This document shows, piece by piece, positions 9,461 to 17,798 of a stretch of 64,000 nt of DNA. The notes under the pieces were generated by a model, which made no database searches, was not told where the DNA came from, and saw only the letters and a list, made by a program, of their open reading frames with translations. Position 1 is the first letter of the stretch, and each line of letters opens with the position of its first letter. The translations under genes were made by a program, and so were the position numbers. This DNA is from Streptomyces actinomycinicus (GTDB lineage: Bacteria > Actinomycetota > Actinomycetes > Streptomycetales > Streptomycetaceae), in assembly GCF_016741775.1 (NCBI RefSeq), contig NZ_JAERRK010000031.1:1-64000 (forward strand). The letters are read 5' to 3'.

Positions 9461-10624
9461 GTGTTCCTCGACACCGTACTCAGCCGCAACCCCCGGCTCG
9501 TCCGCACCGCAGCCGCGCTGCACCGGCGTGGCACGATCCCGCCGAACACGTACGTCATCGACCTCGACGCCGTCGAAGCCAACGCGCGCCTGCTCGCCGC
9601 GGAGGCCGGACGGCTGGGTCTGACCCTGTGGTTCGTGGTCAAGCACGTCGGACGCAACCCCGAACTGATCAAGGCCGTCGCCCGGCACATCCCCAAGTAC
9701 GCGGCCATCGACCCCCCGGAGGCACGTGTGCTGCACGCGGCCGGGGCGGCGGCCGGGAACGTCGGCCACCTGGTCCAGATCCCGGGCCGCGCCCTGGACG
9801 AGGTCCTCGCATGGCGTCCGGAGGCCGTCACGGTCTACGACGCGGCCAACGCCCGCGCCGTGTCCGCGGCGGCCGGGCGGCTCGGCATCGTCCAGGACGT
9901 GCTCGTCCGCCTGGAGGGCTCCCCCGGGGTGGTCCACCCCGGGCAGGAAGGCGGAGTCCCGCTGAGCGGGCTGACCGCCTTCGCCGCGGAGGTGGAACGG
10001 ATGCCCGGCGTGCGCATCGCCGGTGTCACCGCGTTTCCCTGCCTGCTGTGCGACCCGGCCTCAGGCGTCCCACGGCCCACGCCCAACTTCGACCTCGCGC
10101 TGACCGCCCGCGAACTGCTCGCCGCCCGCGGCCACACCCGCCTCAAGCTCAGCGCCCCCAGCGCGACGTCGATGGCCTCCCTGCCGCTGCTCGCACGGCT
10201 CGGCGCCACCCACGCGGAACCCGGCCACAGTCTCACCGGCACCACGCCCCTGCACGCGGTGGACCAGGGGCAGCCGGAGCAGCCGGCGTACGTCTACGTC
10301 AGCGAGGTCGCCCACACCCTCGCCGACGGCCGCCCGGCCCTGCACGGCGGCGGCTTCTACGCCCGGTCCGGCGTCAAGGACGCCCTGATCCCCCGTACGG
10401 GCGTGCGGTTGCCCGTGCAGGCCGCGCCCCCCGGGAACATCGACTACTACCGGACGCTCGGCGCCCCCGCGGACCCCCGGGAGGCACGGCTGGGCGACAC
10501 CGCCGTCCTCGCCTTCCGTACCCAGATGTTCGTCACGCGCAGCCACGTCGCCGTCGTGTCCGGACTGTCCCACGGCAGCCCGCGGACCGTCGGCCTGTAC
10601 GACGCGCTCGGCCGGGCCGTCTGA
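9461..10624 (+). CDS. yhfX: YhfX-type alanine-racemase-fold PLP enzyme
   Basis: A 387-residue fold-type III PLP protein. The N-terminal barrel begins YVIDLDAVEANARLL and carries the cofactor lysine Lys61 in LWFVVKHVGRNPEL. Later conserved blocks are SAPSATSMASLPLL, THAEPGHSLTGT and the C-terminal FRTQMFVTRSHVAVVSG, all recognisable in E. coli YhfX. Family members racemise or decarboxylate amino acids; the substrate here is unknown. The start is GTG 9461, three bases after yhfS. Two PLP enzymes of different folds in one operon suggest processing of an amino-acid or amino-sugar-type substrate. Confidence 0.88.
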   Translation: MFLDTVLSRNPRLVRTAAALHRRGTIPPNTYVIDLDAVEANARLLAAEAGRLGLTLWFVVKHVGRNPELIKAVARHIPKYAAIDPPEARVLHAAGAAAGNVGHLVQIPGRALDEVLAWRPEAVTVYDAANARAVSAAAGRLGIVQDVLVRLEGSPGVVHPGQEGGVPLSGLTAFAAEVERMPGVRIAGVTAFPCLLCDPASGVPRPTPNFDLALTARELLAARGHTRLKLSAPSATSMASLPLLARLGATHAEPGHSLTGTTPLHAVDQGQPEQPAYVYVSEVAHTLADGRPALHGGGFYARSGVKDALIPRTGVRLPVQAAPPGNIDYYRTLGAPADPREARLGDTAVLAFRTQMFVTRSHVAVVSGLSHGSPRTVGLYDALGRAV

Positions 10625-10636
10625 GGAGCACGCTTC

Positions 10637-12013
10637 ATGACCAGGACCGTCATCGTCGTCGTCGACGGCTTCGGCGTCGGCGCCATGCCCGACGCGGGCA
10701 CCCTGCGCCCGGGCGATCAGGGAGCCGACACCTGCGGGCACGTCCTCGGCCACTGCCGGAGCGCGAACGGCCGCCCCCTGCGGCTGCCGGCGTTCGGTGC
10801 CCTCGGGCTCGGCCTGATCCACCCCCACCCGGATCTTCCGGACCGGACCGGTCTGCCCGTGGCCGTGGGCCTCGCTCCCCTCGGCTACCCGGGCGCCGAC
10901 ACCTACGCCGGCCATCAGACCATGATGGGGGCCGACCTCAGCGAGGTGACCGTGGCCCCGCTGAGTCAGCATCTCGACGAGGTCGCCGGTGCCCTGCGTG
11001 CCGCCGGGCACTCGGTGGAGCCGCTGGACGGCGAGCCGCTGCTGCTGGTGGACGGAGCAGCACTCGTCCACGACAACCTGGAGGCCGACCCCGGTGTCAA
11101 CTGGAACGTCTCGGGCCGCCTGGAGGACGTGCCCTTCCACCGGATCCTGGCCGTCGCCCGGACGGTACGGGCCGTCGCCCCCGTCGCGCGGGTCATCGCG
11201 GTCGGAGGCCGCACGGATGGCCCGCTGACCGCCTTCGTGCGTTCCGGGGACGGCGGAACCGTCGGACTCGACACCCCCGCGTCCGGCTTCTACCGCAACG
11301 GCGGCCTGGAGGTGCGCCACCTGGGCGCGCCGCTCGACCACACCCGGCAGCTGCCGGACGTGGCCGCCCGCGCCGGGGTGCCCGTCACCCTGGTCGGCAA
11401 GGCCGCGGACATCCTCGCCTGCGAGGCGGCGGTGCGCCGCCCGGCGGTGACCACCGCCGACGTGCTCGCGCACACCCTCGGCGCCGCCCGCGCCACCGGG
11501 GACGCCCTGGTCGTCGCCAACGTCCAGGAGACGGACCTGGCGGGACACCAGCAGGACGCCGCGCGCTACGGTGCCGTCCTGGAACAGGCCGACACGGGAC
11601 TGGGGGAACTCCTCGCCCTCCTCGACCGCCCCGGTGACCGCCTCCTCGTCACGGGTGACCACGGCAACGATCCCACCATCGGGCACGCCCACCACACGCG
11701 CGAGTTCGTGCCCGTGCTGATGCACCGCCCGGAGTGCGCCGGCCCGGAGTTCCTGCCCGACGCGGCCGGCCTGGCCGACGTGGGCGCCACGGCCGCCGTG
11801 TCGCTGGGCCTGGACCCGGCCGGACTGGCGAACGGGGCGGCACTGTGGCCGGCCGCGCGTACCGCCTCCCCCGCTCAGGGCGGGGTGCGGACCGTGGCCG
11901 CCTCGCCGGTCGACGGGTCCGCCGCCAGGAACTCCACCACCGCCAGCAGGAACAGCAGACACAGGGCGATGCCCACGACCACCCAGCCGGTGGGGTACGA
12001 CCACAGCAGGTAG
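10637..12013 (+). CDS. yhfW: YhfW, phosphopentomutase-like metalloenzyme
   Basis: A 458-residue alkaline-phosphatase-superfamily protein. Metal-site motifs are VVVDGFGVGAMPDAG at the N-terminus, the active-site loop TYAGHQTMMG at about residue 95, and VTGDHGNDPTIGHAHHTREFVPVL near residue 345. This layout is that of phosphopentomutase, which moves phosphate on ribose, and it matches E. coli YhfW. The family domain ends near residue 410. The last ~46 codons run antisense over the end of the convergent membrane-protein gene, an unusual 139-bp overlap. The ATG at 10637 follows AGGAG. It closes the yhf-like operon; no yhfZ regulator is present. Confidence 0.85.
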   Translation: MTRTVIVVVDGFGVGAMPDAGTLRPGDQGADTCGHVLGHCRSANGRPLRLPAFGALGLGLIHPHPDLPDRTGLPVAVGLAPLGYPGADTYAGHQTMMGADLSEVTVAPLSQHLDEVAGALRAAGHSVEPLDGEPLLLVDGAALVHDNLEADPGVNWNVSGRLEDVPFHRILAVARTVRAVAPVARVIAVGGRTDGPLTAFVRSGDGGTVGLDTPASGFYRNGGLEVRHLGAPLDHTRQLPDVAARAGVPVTLVGKAADILACEAAVRRPAVTTADVLAHTLGAARATGDALVVANVQETDLAGHQQDAARYGAVLEQADTGLGELLALLDRPGDRLLVTGDHGNDPTIGHAHHTREFVPVLMHRPECAGPEFLPDAAGLADVGATAAVSLGLDPAGLANGAALWPAARTASPAQGGVRTVAASPVDGSAARNSTTASRNSRHRAMPTTTQPVGYDHSR

Positions 12014-13191
12014 ACCAGCAGGGACAGGAGCACGAGGATCCAGGTGATCCAGGTACGCCGGCGGCGTACGAAGGGGCCGACCGGGCCGGTGCGCAGGCCG
12101 GCGCGGTCGGCGGTGCCGCGGACCGCGCCGATGCCCGAGGCCCACAGGTGCCGTACGAGCCCGGCGTGCCGGCCCGGGCCGCTGAGCCAGGCGCCGAGGG
12201 CGATGACGACGCCGAGGGCGACGACCATGCGCACGCTGGTCACCAGGAAGTGGGTGAGGGCGGAGTAGACGGCGCCGGCCGCGGCCGGGGAGACGTCGGC
12301 GGGCAGCCGGTCGAGGTACAGGGCGCGGAACACGCGCAGTCCGATGCCGAGGACGCCGACGGCGAAGGCGACTCCGAGACAGCCGGCGACCAGGGCCCGG
12401 CGCCGGCGGACGGACAGGAGCACACCCGCGGCGATCAGCAGCACGGCCAGCACCGGCAGCCAGTTCCCGGCGAGCTGCAGCAGCCGGACGTACGTCTTGA
12501 CCTTGCCGATCTCGTCCGATCTGACCAGGGTGAAGTCGGTGTGGACCGAGGGGATGCGCTCGGCGACGGTCATGCCCGAGTCCACGAGGCGCTGCTTGAC
12601 CCGGTCCACGAGAGGGCCGATGTCCAGGGTCACCGAGTCGTTGTTCAGCTGCACGGCGCCGCCGCCACTGCCGGTGAGGGCCTTGTCCAGGGAGCTGTGG
12701 ATCTGCCGGTTGGCGTCGGTCCAGACGGTCTTGAAGGCGTCCGACGCGGCGATCTTCCGCGCCTGGTCGTGCACGAAGCTGCGTACGGCACCTTCGAGGG
12801 CGTCGCCCAGCCTGCCGCCCAGGGCCTGCTGCAGACCCGGCCGGTCGTGCGGTGCCAGGTCCGCGAGCAGGGCAGGCAGGTCGATGTGGGCCATGAGCGC
12901 GTCCGTGGCCCGGTTCGCGACCGCGTCCTGCACGGCCGGGTCGGAGGCGAGCGGGGCGACGGTGGCCACGTAGCGGTCCGTGTCGTCGATCTGGTCGGCC
13001 GCCCAGGCGGCGATCACGGAGAGCGGGGCGAGGACGCATCCGATGACGATGAGCACCGCGGCGACGAAGGATCTGACGTGATGCCGGGGCGGTCCGGGGC
13101 GCCCGCTCTCGAGGGCTGCCACCCGTGCCCGGAGTTCGTGCAGTTCGGACCGGTCCGTGGGGTCGTCCCCGCGTGCGTTGCCGTCCGCCAC
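11875..13191 (-). CDS. Polytopic membrane protein of unknown function
   Basis: A 438-residue protein. A short N-terminal coiled coil (SELHELRARVAALE) is followed by a first membrane helix (VAAVLIVIGCVLAPLSVIAAW), a large extracytoplasmic domain of about 200 residues, and then five or six membrane helices up to the C-terminus. It is a typical actinobacterial integral membrane protein with no enzymatic motif that I recognise. I chose GTG 13191 because GGGAGG sits five bases upstream; longer versions start inside a Ser/Arg-rich stretch without a ribosome site. Its last 139 bp overlap the end of yhfW on the other strand. Confidence 0.8.
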   Translation of the reverse strand: MADGNARGDDPTDRSELHELRARVAALESGRPGPPRHHVRSFVAAVLIVIGCVLAPLSVIAAWAADQIDDTDRYVATVAPLASDPAVQDAVANRATDALMAHIDLPALLADLAPHDRPGLQQALGGRLGDALEGAVRSFVHDQARKIAASDAFKTVWTDANRQIHSSLDKALTGSGGGAVQLNNDSVTLDIGPLVDRVKQRLVDSGMTVAERIPSVHTDFTLVRSDEIGKVKTYVRLLQLAGNWLPVLAVLLIAAGVLLSVRRRRALVAGCLGVAFAVGVLGIGLRVFRALYLDRLPADVSPAAAGAVYSALTHFLVTSVRMVVALGVVIALGAWLSGPGRHAGLVRHLWASGIGAVRGTADRAGLRTGPVGPFVRRRRTWITWILVLLSLLVYLLWSYPTGWVVVGIALCLLFLLAVVEFLAADPSTGEAATVRTPP

Positions 13192-13292
13192 TCGTGCCTC
13201 CCGCGTCGATCCGCTCCTTCTGCCAGCGGACCGGCAGTCGGGCGGGGGCGCGAGCAGGAGGGATCCGTTCGGGTCACGCGGCACGGACGGCC

Positions 13293-13337
13293 GCGCCACG
13301 GGGCCTGCCGGGAGGAATCCGGGCCGCCCCGTGGCGC
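13293..13337 (-). terminator. Hairpin terminator after the PAP2 gene
   Basis: A perfect 12-bp stem pairs GCGCCACGGGGC (13293-13304) with 13326-13337 across a 21-base loop. It lies nine bases past the stop of the leftward PAP2 gene, so it should end that transcript before the next leftward gene. Confidence 0.65.
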
Positions 13338-13345
13338 AACATGGC

Positions 13346-14710
13346 TCAAACCAGCTCGGGCTGCGGCTCCGGCTGCGGCACGAGCGCGGTCCTGGGTTCC
13401 CACGTTCTGGTGGTCCGTACGTAGGCGTGGATCACCGAGGCCATCGCCAGAATGACGAGCGGTCCGAACAGCCACGGATATGCGGCCATCCGCACCGGCA
13501 GAAAGCGGTACGACACCAGGAGCGCCACGAAGACCGTCGCGCCGTGAGCGACCAACTGCATTCCGGACCGGTCCCAGCCGCGTGCCTGCGCACGCAGAGC
13601 GCCTTCGATCGTGAGCGTGAACACCACGCCGGCGACGATGTCCGCGCCGTAGTGATAGCCGAAGCCCAGCGTCGCGCCGAGCGTGGCGATCAGCCAGAAC
13701 GTACCCAGGTAACGCAGAGCGCGGGGGCCCCTGCGGGAATGGACGAATATCGCGGTGGCCCACGCCGTGTGCAGGCTGGGCATGCAGTTGCGCGGGGTGA
13801 TCTCGTCGAACGGCATGGAGTGCGGAACGGTGCCCGGCGGGGTGTTCGGCCACAGGTCGGCCACCGCCCAGTGCCCGCCGTCGGCGCCGTAGGCGAAGAT
13901 CGGCCCGACCACCGGGAAGATCATGTAGATTCCCGGCCCGAGCAGGCCGATCACGAGGAAGGTGCGCACCAGGTGGTGGCGCGGGAACCGGCGCTCCACG
14001 GCCACGTCGCGCAGCTGGTACAGCGCGATGACCACCGCGGCCACCGCGAGCTGGATGTAGACGTAGTCCAGCACATGGGCGCCGACGGAACCGGTGGCCC
14101 GGACGATGCGCCCCGCGATCCACGACGGGTTGCCCAGCGCGTGGTCGGCGGTCGCCACGTACTGGTCGAGCACCGTGGGGCGGGTCCTCGAGGTGATGAG
14201 CAGCCAGGTGTCGCCGGTCTTGCGGCCGGCCACCAGCAGCAGGCCCAGCCCGACGCCCTTGAGGAGCAGGATGCGCTCCCGGCCGGTGCGGCGCGTGACG
14301 GCGATGACCGCGCAGCCCAGCAGCACCCACAACGCGCCGTTGCCGAAGGGGTGGCCGTAGCCGTGCGGGATCTTGGCGTCGACCGCCCATCGCACGGCCG
14401 CGAACACGAGGTCGATGCCGATCGCGACGCCGATCGCGATGAATCTCTGTCTCCAGGTGAGCACCACCATCATCAGCGCCATGCTGGCGTACAGCAGTGG
14501 TCCTGATTTAGGAGCAAAAATCACCTCTTTCGCCTGGTTGGTGATCGGGCCCGGCAGTCCGTACCGCCGTGCTGCGATCTCCAGCGCGACGAGGAATCCC
14601 AGGGTCACCACACCCGCCGCGCCCCACAGAATCACCCGCGGTTCACGCCAGGCAATCGATGCGATTTTTTCCTTTGTTCGCGAAAAAACCCGCGATGCTA
14701 TAGATGTCAA
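13346..14710 (-). CDS. PAP2-superfamily phosphatase/inositol-lipid synthase-like membrane protein
   Basis: A 454-residue protein with about ten membrane helices. The C-terminal half holds the PAP2 active site: RNCMPSLHTAWATAIF (nucleophile/acid His) and GYHYGADIVAGVVFT (second His and Asp). The arrangement resembles the AUR1/inositol phosphorylceramide synthase branch that transfers phosphoalcohol head groups. The N-terminal 200 residues carry extra helices. The substrate is unknown; lipid head-group transfer or polyprenyl-phosphate recycling are options. The TTG start at 14710 is the frame limit and has no Shine-Dalgarno, so the true start is uncertain; a GTG 25 codons further in is possible. 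The 5' end is unusually AT-rich. Confidence 0.8.
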   Translation of the reverse strand: MTSIASRVFSRTKEKIASIAWREPRVILWGAAGVVTLGFLVALEIAARRYGLPGPITNQAKEVIFAPKSGPLLYASMALMMVVLTWRQRFIAIGVAIGIDLVFAAVRWAVDAKIPHGYGHPFGNGALWVLLGCAVIAVTRRTGRERILLLKGVGLGLLLVAGRKTGDTWLLITSRTRPTVLDQYVATADHALGNPSWIAGRIVRATGSVGAHVLDYVYIQLAVAAVVIALYQLRDVAVERRFPRHHLVRTFLVIGLLGPGIYMIFPVVGPIFAYGADGGHWAVADLWPNTPPGTVPHSMPFDEITPRNCMPSLHTAWATAIFVHSRRGPRALRYLGTFWLIATLGATLGFGYHYGADIVAGVVFTLTIEGALRAQARGWDRSGMQLVAHGATVFVALLVSYRFLPVRMAAYPWLFGPLVILAMASVIHAYVRTTRTWEPRTALVPQPEPQPELV

Positions 14711-15043
14711 TTTTTTGGCCGATGTGTTTTATTTAGCTGACCAGGTCACTGTTGTGCTGGACGGTATTCCGGTGGAGACGGCGATGAGGTGATCATCGCG
14801 AGATCGAACATGCTATCGGAGTGGTGTCGGCGAAGTGTCTCGGGGATGACTATCAGGTACCGGCACCCCATGGACAGCGGGAACACCTCGCGGGTGACGG
14901 CCCCACGGGTCCCGCGCGCCGGATCGAGCCACGGAACGCTCGGAATCACCCGGCCGCCACGCGGTCGTCCGCTAGGGTGACCGGACCGTCCGCGGCCGGC
15001 GGACCGGCCCGGCCGGCCGGGGTTCCTCCCCCGAAAGGCTCCG
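14711..15043. other. 333-bp intergenic region with an AT-rich edge
   Basis: This separates the divergent PAP2 and methyltransferase genes. Bases 14640-14760 include runs of T and A that stand out from the surrounding GC-rich DNA and probably hold the PAP2 promoter, though no clean -35/-10 pair is evident. The rest contains only short open frames with poor codon bias. I see no RNA gene. Confidence 0.5.
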
Positions 15044-15847
15044 ATGTCGATCTTCCCCGCCGGCTCTCCCGCCGATGAGGTGCTGTCGCGCACGGTGACC
15101 ACACTGCGCGGCGCCGGATGCGTGTTCGCCGAGGAAGAGGCGCGACTGCTCCTCGACGCCGCCGCGTCACCCGCTGAGCTGGCCGCGCTGGTGCACCGCC
15201 GCGTCGCCGGCGAACCCCTGGAGGTCATCCTCGGCTGGGCCGAGTTCTGCGGCCTGCGAGTCCGTGTGGACGCCGGTGTCTTCGTGCCGCGTCAGCGCAC
15301 CCGCTTCCTGGTCGGCCTGGCGGCGGAGCTGGCCCGGCCGGGCGCCGTCGTCGTCGACCTGTGCTGCGGTACCGGGGCGATCGGCGCCGCCGTCGCCGCA
15401 CGGGTCCCCGGGATCGAGCTGTCGTGCGCCGACGTCGACCCGGCCGCGGTCCGCTGCGCCCGGCTGAACGTCGGTCCCGACGCGCAGGTCTACAAGGGCG
15501 ACCTGTACGACGCACTGCCGGACGCGCTGCGCGGCCGTGTGGACGTCCTGGTCGTCAACGCCCCGTACGTGCCGACGGACGAGATGGCGATGATGCCGCC
15601 GGAGGCCCGCGACCACGAACCGAAGCATGCGCTCGACGGCGGCGCGGACGGTGTCGAGGTGCACCGGCGGGTCGCCGCCGGCGCACCGGAGTGGCTGGCG
15701 CCGGGCGGCAGCCTGCTCATCGAGACCAGCGAGGAGCAGGCACCGCTCACCGCGCGGGCGATGGCGGACCACGGACTCGTGCCGCGCGTGTCGACGGACG
15801 AGGACGTGTACTGCACGGTCGTCACCGGGACCCGCACGGCCGGTTAG
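15044..15847 (+). CDS. HemK/PrmC-related protein N5-glutamine methyltransferase
   Basis: A 267-residue SAM-dependent methyltransferase. The SAM-binding motif I is VVDLCCGTGAIGAAVA (about residue 105), followed by the acidic loop SCADVDPAAVRCA. The catalytic tetrapeptide of PrmC/HemK (NPPY) reads NAPY here (VVNAPYVPTDE). The N-terminal helical domain is present. Classical PrmC methylates the GGQ glutamine of release factors. The Pro-to-Ala change and short length suggest the actinobacterial PrmC-related group with an undefined target. The ATG at 15044 follows CGAAAGG. Its last codons and stop are included in a 46-bp tandem repeat. Confidence 0.85.
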   Translation: MSIFPAGSPADEVLSRTVTTLRGAGCVFAEEEARLLLDAAASPAELAALVHRRVAGEPLEVILGWAEFCGLRVRVDAGVFVPRQRTRFLVGLAAELARPGAVVVDLCCGTGAIGAAVAARVPGIELSCADVDPAAVRCARLNVGPDAQVYKGDLYDALPDALRGRVDVLVVNAPYVPTDEMAMMPPEARDHEPKHALDGGADGVEVHRRVAAGAPEWLAPGGSLLIETSEEQAPLTARAMADHGLVPRVSTDEDVYCTVVTGTRTAG

Positions 15848-15950
15848 CGCCCCGCAGCCACACCCGCCGACCGCGACCCGCACGGCCGGTTGGCGCCCCG
15901 CAGCCACGCCCGCCGACCGCGACCCGCACGGCCGGTTAGCGCCCCGCACC
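15829..15950. repeat. 46-bp tandem repeat covering a gene's stop codon
   Basis: About 2.6 copies start at 15829, 15875 and 15921, nearly identical over 46 bp. Copy 1 contains the last five sense codons and the TAG of the methyltransferase gene. Copy 3 keeps the same TAG, while copy 2 has TGG. The array therefore arose by local duplication of a gene 3' end. The region to 15997 holds no gene. Confidence 0.85.
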
Positions 15951-15997
15951 CGCCCGGGCACGGGCCGGCCGGACCGTACGGCCTCGAGGGGCGCCGG

Positions 15998-16753
15998 TCA
16001 CCGCCCTTGCCGGCCGGCGGCCGGTGCCGGTTCCCGGCGCGGGACGCGGTAGCGGTCGGGGTCGACCACGGTGGTCAGGCCGTTGAGCAGGAGCCGGGTG
16101 CCGCCGCGCAGGTGGTCGAGGTCCTGGCTGCCGTCGCCGGTGGGCACCAGCCAGGTGTACTGCTCGGTCCAGGTCAGCCGGGATCCTGCGGCCTCGTCGG
16201 CCAGGTCGACGGTGACGAGGGAGATCCAGCGGCGGCGTCCGTCGACCTCCGCCTCGTAGACGTGGACGATCCGGGTGTCCGGCACGATGTCGAGGAACCG
16301 GGACCGGTAGGCGAGGCGCTCCTCGGTCTCACCGGATACGAACACGTTGCGGGCGGTCTCGCCACCGCCGACCCGGAAGTCCAGCTCGTGCTCGGCGCGG
16401 GCGGAGCTGCCGGGGAGCCGGAACCAGCGCCGGCGCAGGGCCGGGTCGGCGAAGCCCCGGAAGACCTGGGCCCGCGGCACCGTGAAGTCCCGGCCGAGCG
16501 AGAAGGAGCCGTGCAGCACGGGCGGCACGGCGTGACCGGCAGGACCGCCCGTGGCCCCTCCGGCGCCCGCGGCTTCCGCCCCTCCGGCTCCCGTGGGGTG
16601 CGCAGCCCCACCGGCTCCCGTGAGGTGCGCCGACCCGGCTTCCGCAGCTGCCGCCTGCCCGGGTTCCCCGGTTACCGCCTGTCCGGGTTCCACGGCCCGT
16701 GCCTGACCCGTTTCCCCGGATTCCGACTGGGTGGCGCGACCAGCAGCGTCCAT
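15998..16753 (-). CDS. SRPBCC (AHSA1-like) protein with repetitive N-terminus
   Basis: A 251-residue protein. Residues about 80-230 form an SRPBCC/Bet v1-type domain of the AHSA1 branch (RAQVFRGFADPALRRRWF at its start, LTWTEQYTWLV near the end), a fold that binds hydrophobic ligands. The first ~75 residues are Gly/Ala/Glu-rich and carry in-frame repeats (AHLTGAGGA / AHPTGAGGA, encoded by a 27-bp DNA repeat), so they are probably disordered. The ATG at 16753 lacks a strong ribosome site, and a GTG just before the domain could be the real start. It is followed at short distance by the LytTR regulator gene, read in the same direction but upstream. Confidence 0.75.
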   Translation of the reverse strand: MDAAGRATQSESGETGQARAVEPGQAVTGEPGQAAAAEAGSAHLTGAGGAAHPTGAGGAEAAGAGGATGGPAGHAVPPVLHGSFSLGRDFTVPRAQVFRGFADPALRRRWFRLPGSSARAEHELDFRVGGGETARNVFVSGETEERLAYRSRFLDIVPDTRIVHVYEAEVDGRRRWISLVTVDLADEAAGSRLTWTEQYTWLVPTGDGSQDLDHLRGGTRLLLNGLTTVVDPDRYRVPRREPAPAAGRQGR

Positions 16754-16794
16754 GGGCTCAACGTAACACAGGCCGTGTGCAAGCCGGTTGGGGT

Positions 16795-17601
16795 TCAGGA
16801 GCGGCCCGCGCGGACGGCCAGCAGGTCGCGCAGTTCGCGGGCGTTGCGGCGGCTGACGGCAAGGATCCGGTCGCCGATCCGGACGGTCAGATTGCCTCCG
16901 TCCACGCGGAGTTCCTCGATCCTGCCGAGGGCGACGAGACGGCTGCGGTGGATCCGTACGAAGCCGCGCGAGCGCCACTGCTCCTCCAGGGTGGACAGCG
17001 GGATGCGCACCAGGTGGCTTCCCCGGCCGGTGTGCAGCCGCGCATAGTCGCCCTGTGCCTCGACGTAGGTGATGTCGGCGACGGGGACGAACCGGGTCAC
17101 CCCGCCCAGTTCCACCGGGACTTGGTCGCCGTGGACGGGCACCACGGCGGGCCCGGCCGCCGCGGTGGCGGCCGGGCGGGGCCCCTGCCCGGCCCTGACC
17201 AGCTCGGCGACCCGTCGTACGGCCTCGGCGAAGCGCTCCTTGCGGAGGGGCTTGAGGAGGTAGTCGACGGCCTTGAGGTCGAAGGCGCGTACGGCGAAGT
17301 CCTCGTGGGCGGTGACGAAGACGATCAGGGGCGGGTCGGCGAACCCGCCCAGCAGCCGGGCCAGTTCGAGGCCGCTGAGCCCGGGCATGTTGATGTCGAG
17401 GAAGACGACGTCGAAACCCTCAGTGCCGTCCGGGCGCTCCTCCATGGCCCGGCTCAGCCTGCGCAGCGCCTCGGTGGCCTCCTGGGCGGGCACGACGGTA
17501 CCGACGCGCGGGTCCTCGCCCAGCAGGTACAGCAGCTCTTCGAGCGCGGGCTCCTCGTCGTCCACGGCCAGGACGCGCAAGGGCACGTCGGTCACCCCCA
17601 T
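16795..17601 (-). CDS. LytTR-family response regulator
   Basis: A 268-residue two-domain regulator. The receiver domain (residues 7-130) has the acidic pair in VLAVDDEEPALE, the phospho-acceptor Asp in DVVFLDINMPG and the conserved Lys in VDYLLKPLRKERF. A ~25-residue linker leads to a LytTR DNA-binding domain (VADITYVEAQGDYARLHT...FVRIHRSRLVAL...LTVRIGDRILAVSRRNARELRDLL). LytTR regulators normally pair with a membrane histidine kinase of the LytS type; none is adjacent in this window. The ATG at 17601 follows GAGGAG. The SRPBCC gene 42 bases downstream may be co-transcribed. Confidence 0.92.
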   Translation of the reverse strand: MGVTDVPLRVLAVDDEEPALEELLYLLGEDPRVGTVVPAQEATEALRRLSRAMEERPDGTEGFDVVFLDINMPGLSGLELARLLGGFADPPLIVFVTAHEDFAVRAFDLKAVDYLLKPLRKERFAEAVRRVAELVRAGQGPRPAATAAAGPAVVPVHGDQVPVELGGVTRFVPVADITYVEAQGDYARLHTGRGSHLVRIPLSTLEEQWRSRGFVRIHRSRLVALGRIEELRVDGGNLTVRIGDRILAVSRRNARELRDLLAVRAGRS

Positions 17602-17798
17602 GTCCGGCAGCTCCTCTCGCCCTCGGCCGCTCCCCCGCCCCGGGCGCGGTGCGGGGGGACGGCGGGATCATCACTGTGCGGGCGACGCGGGGATCCGGGC
17701 AAGAGCCGCACACCGACCGGCCGTCCGGACGCCGGGGCCCGTCGCGTCGGCCGGCCGGGAAGCCGCGAGGGCTCGTCAGGCAGCTCCGAGGCGACCGC

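Noticed and set aside
11875..12013. A frameshift splitting or extending yhfW.
   Set aside because: Both convergent frames stay open with normal codon bias, so a true overlap is simpler; it is recorded as a finding instead.
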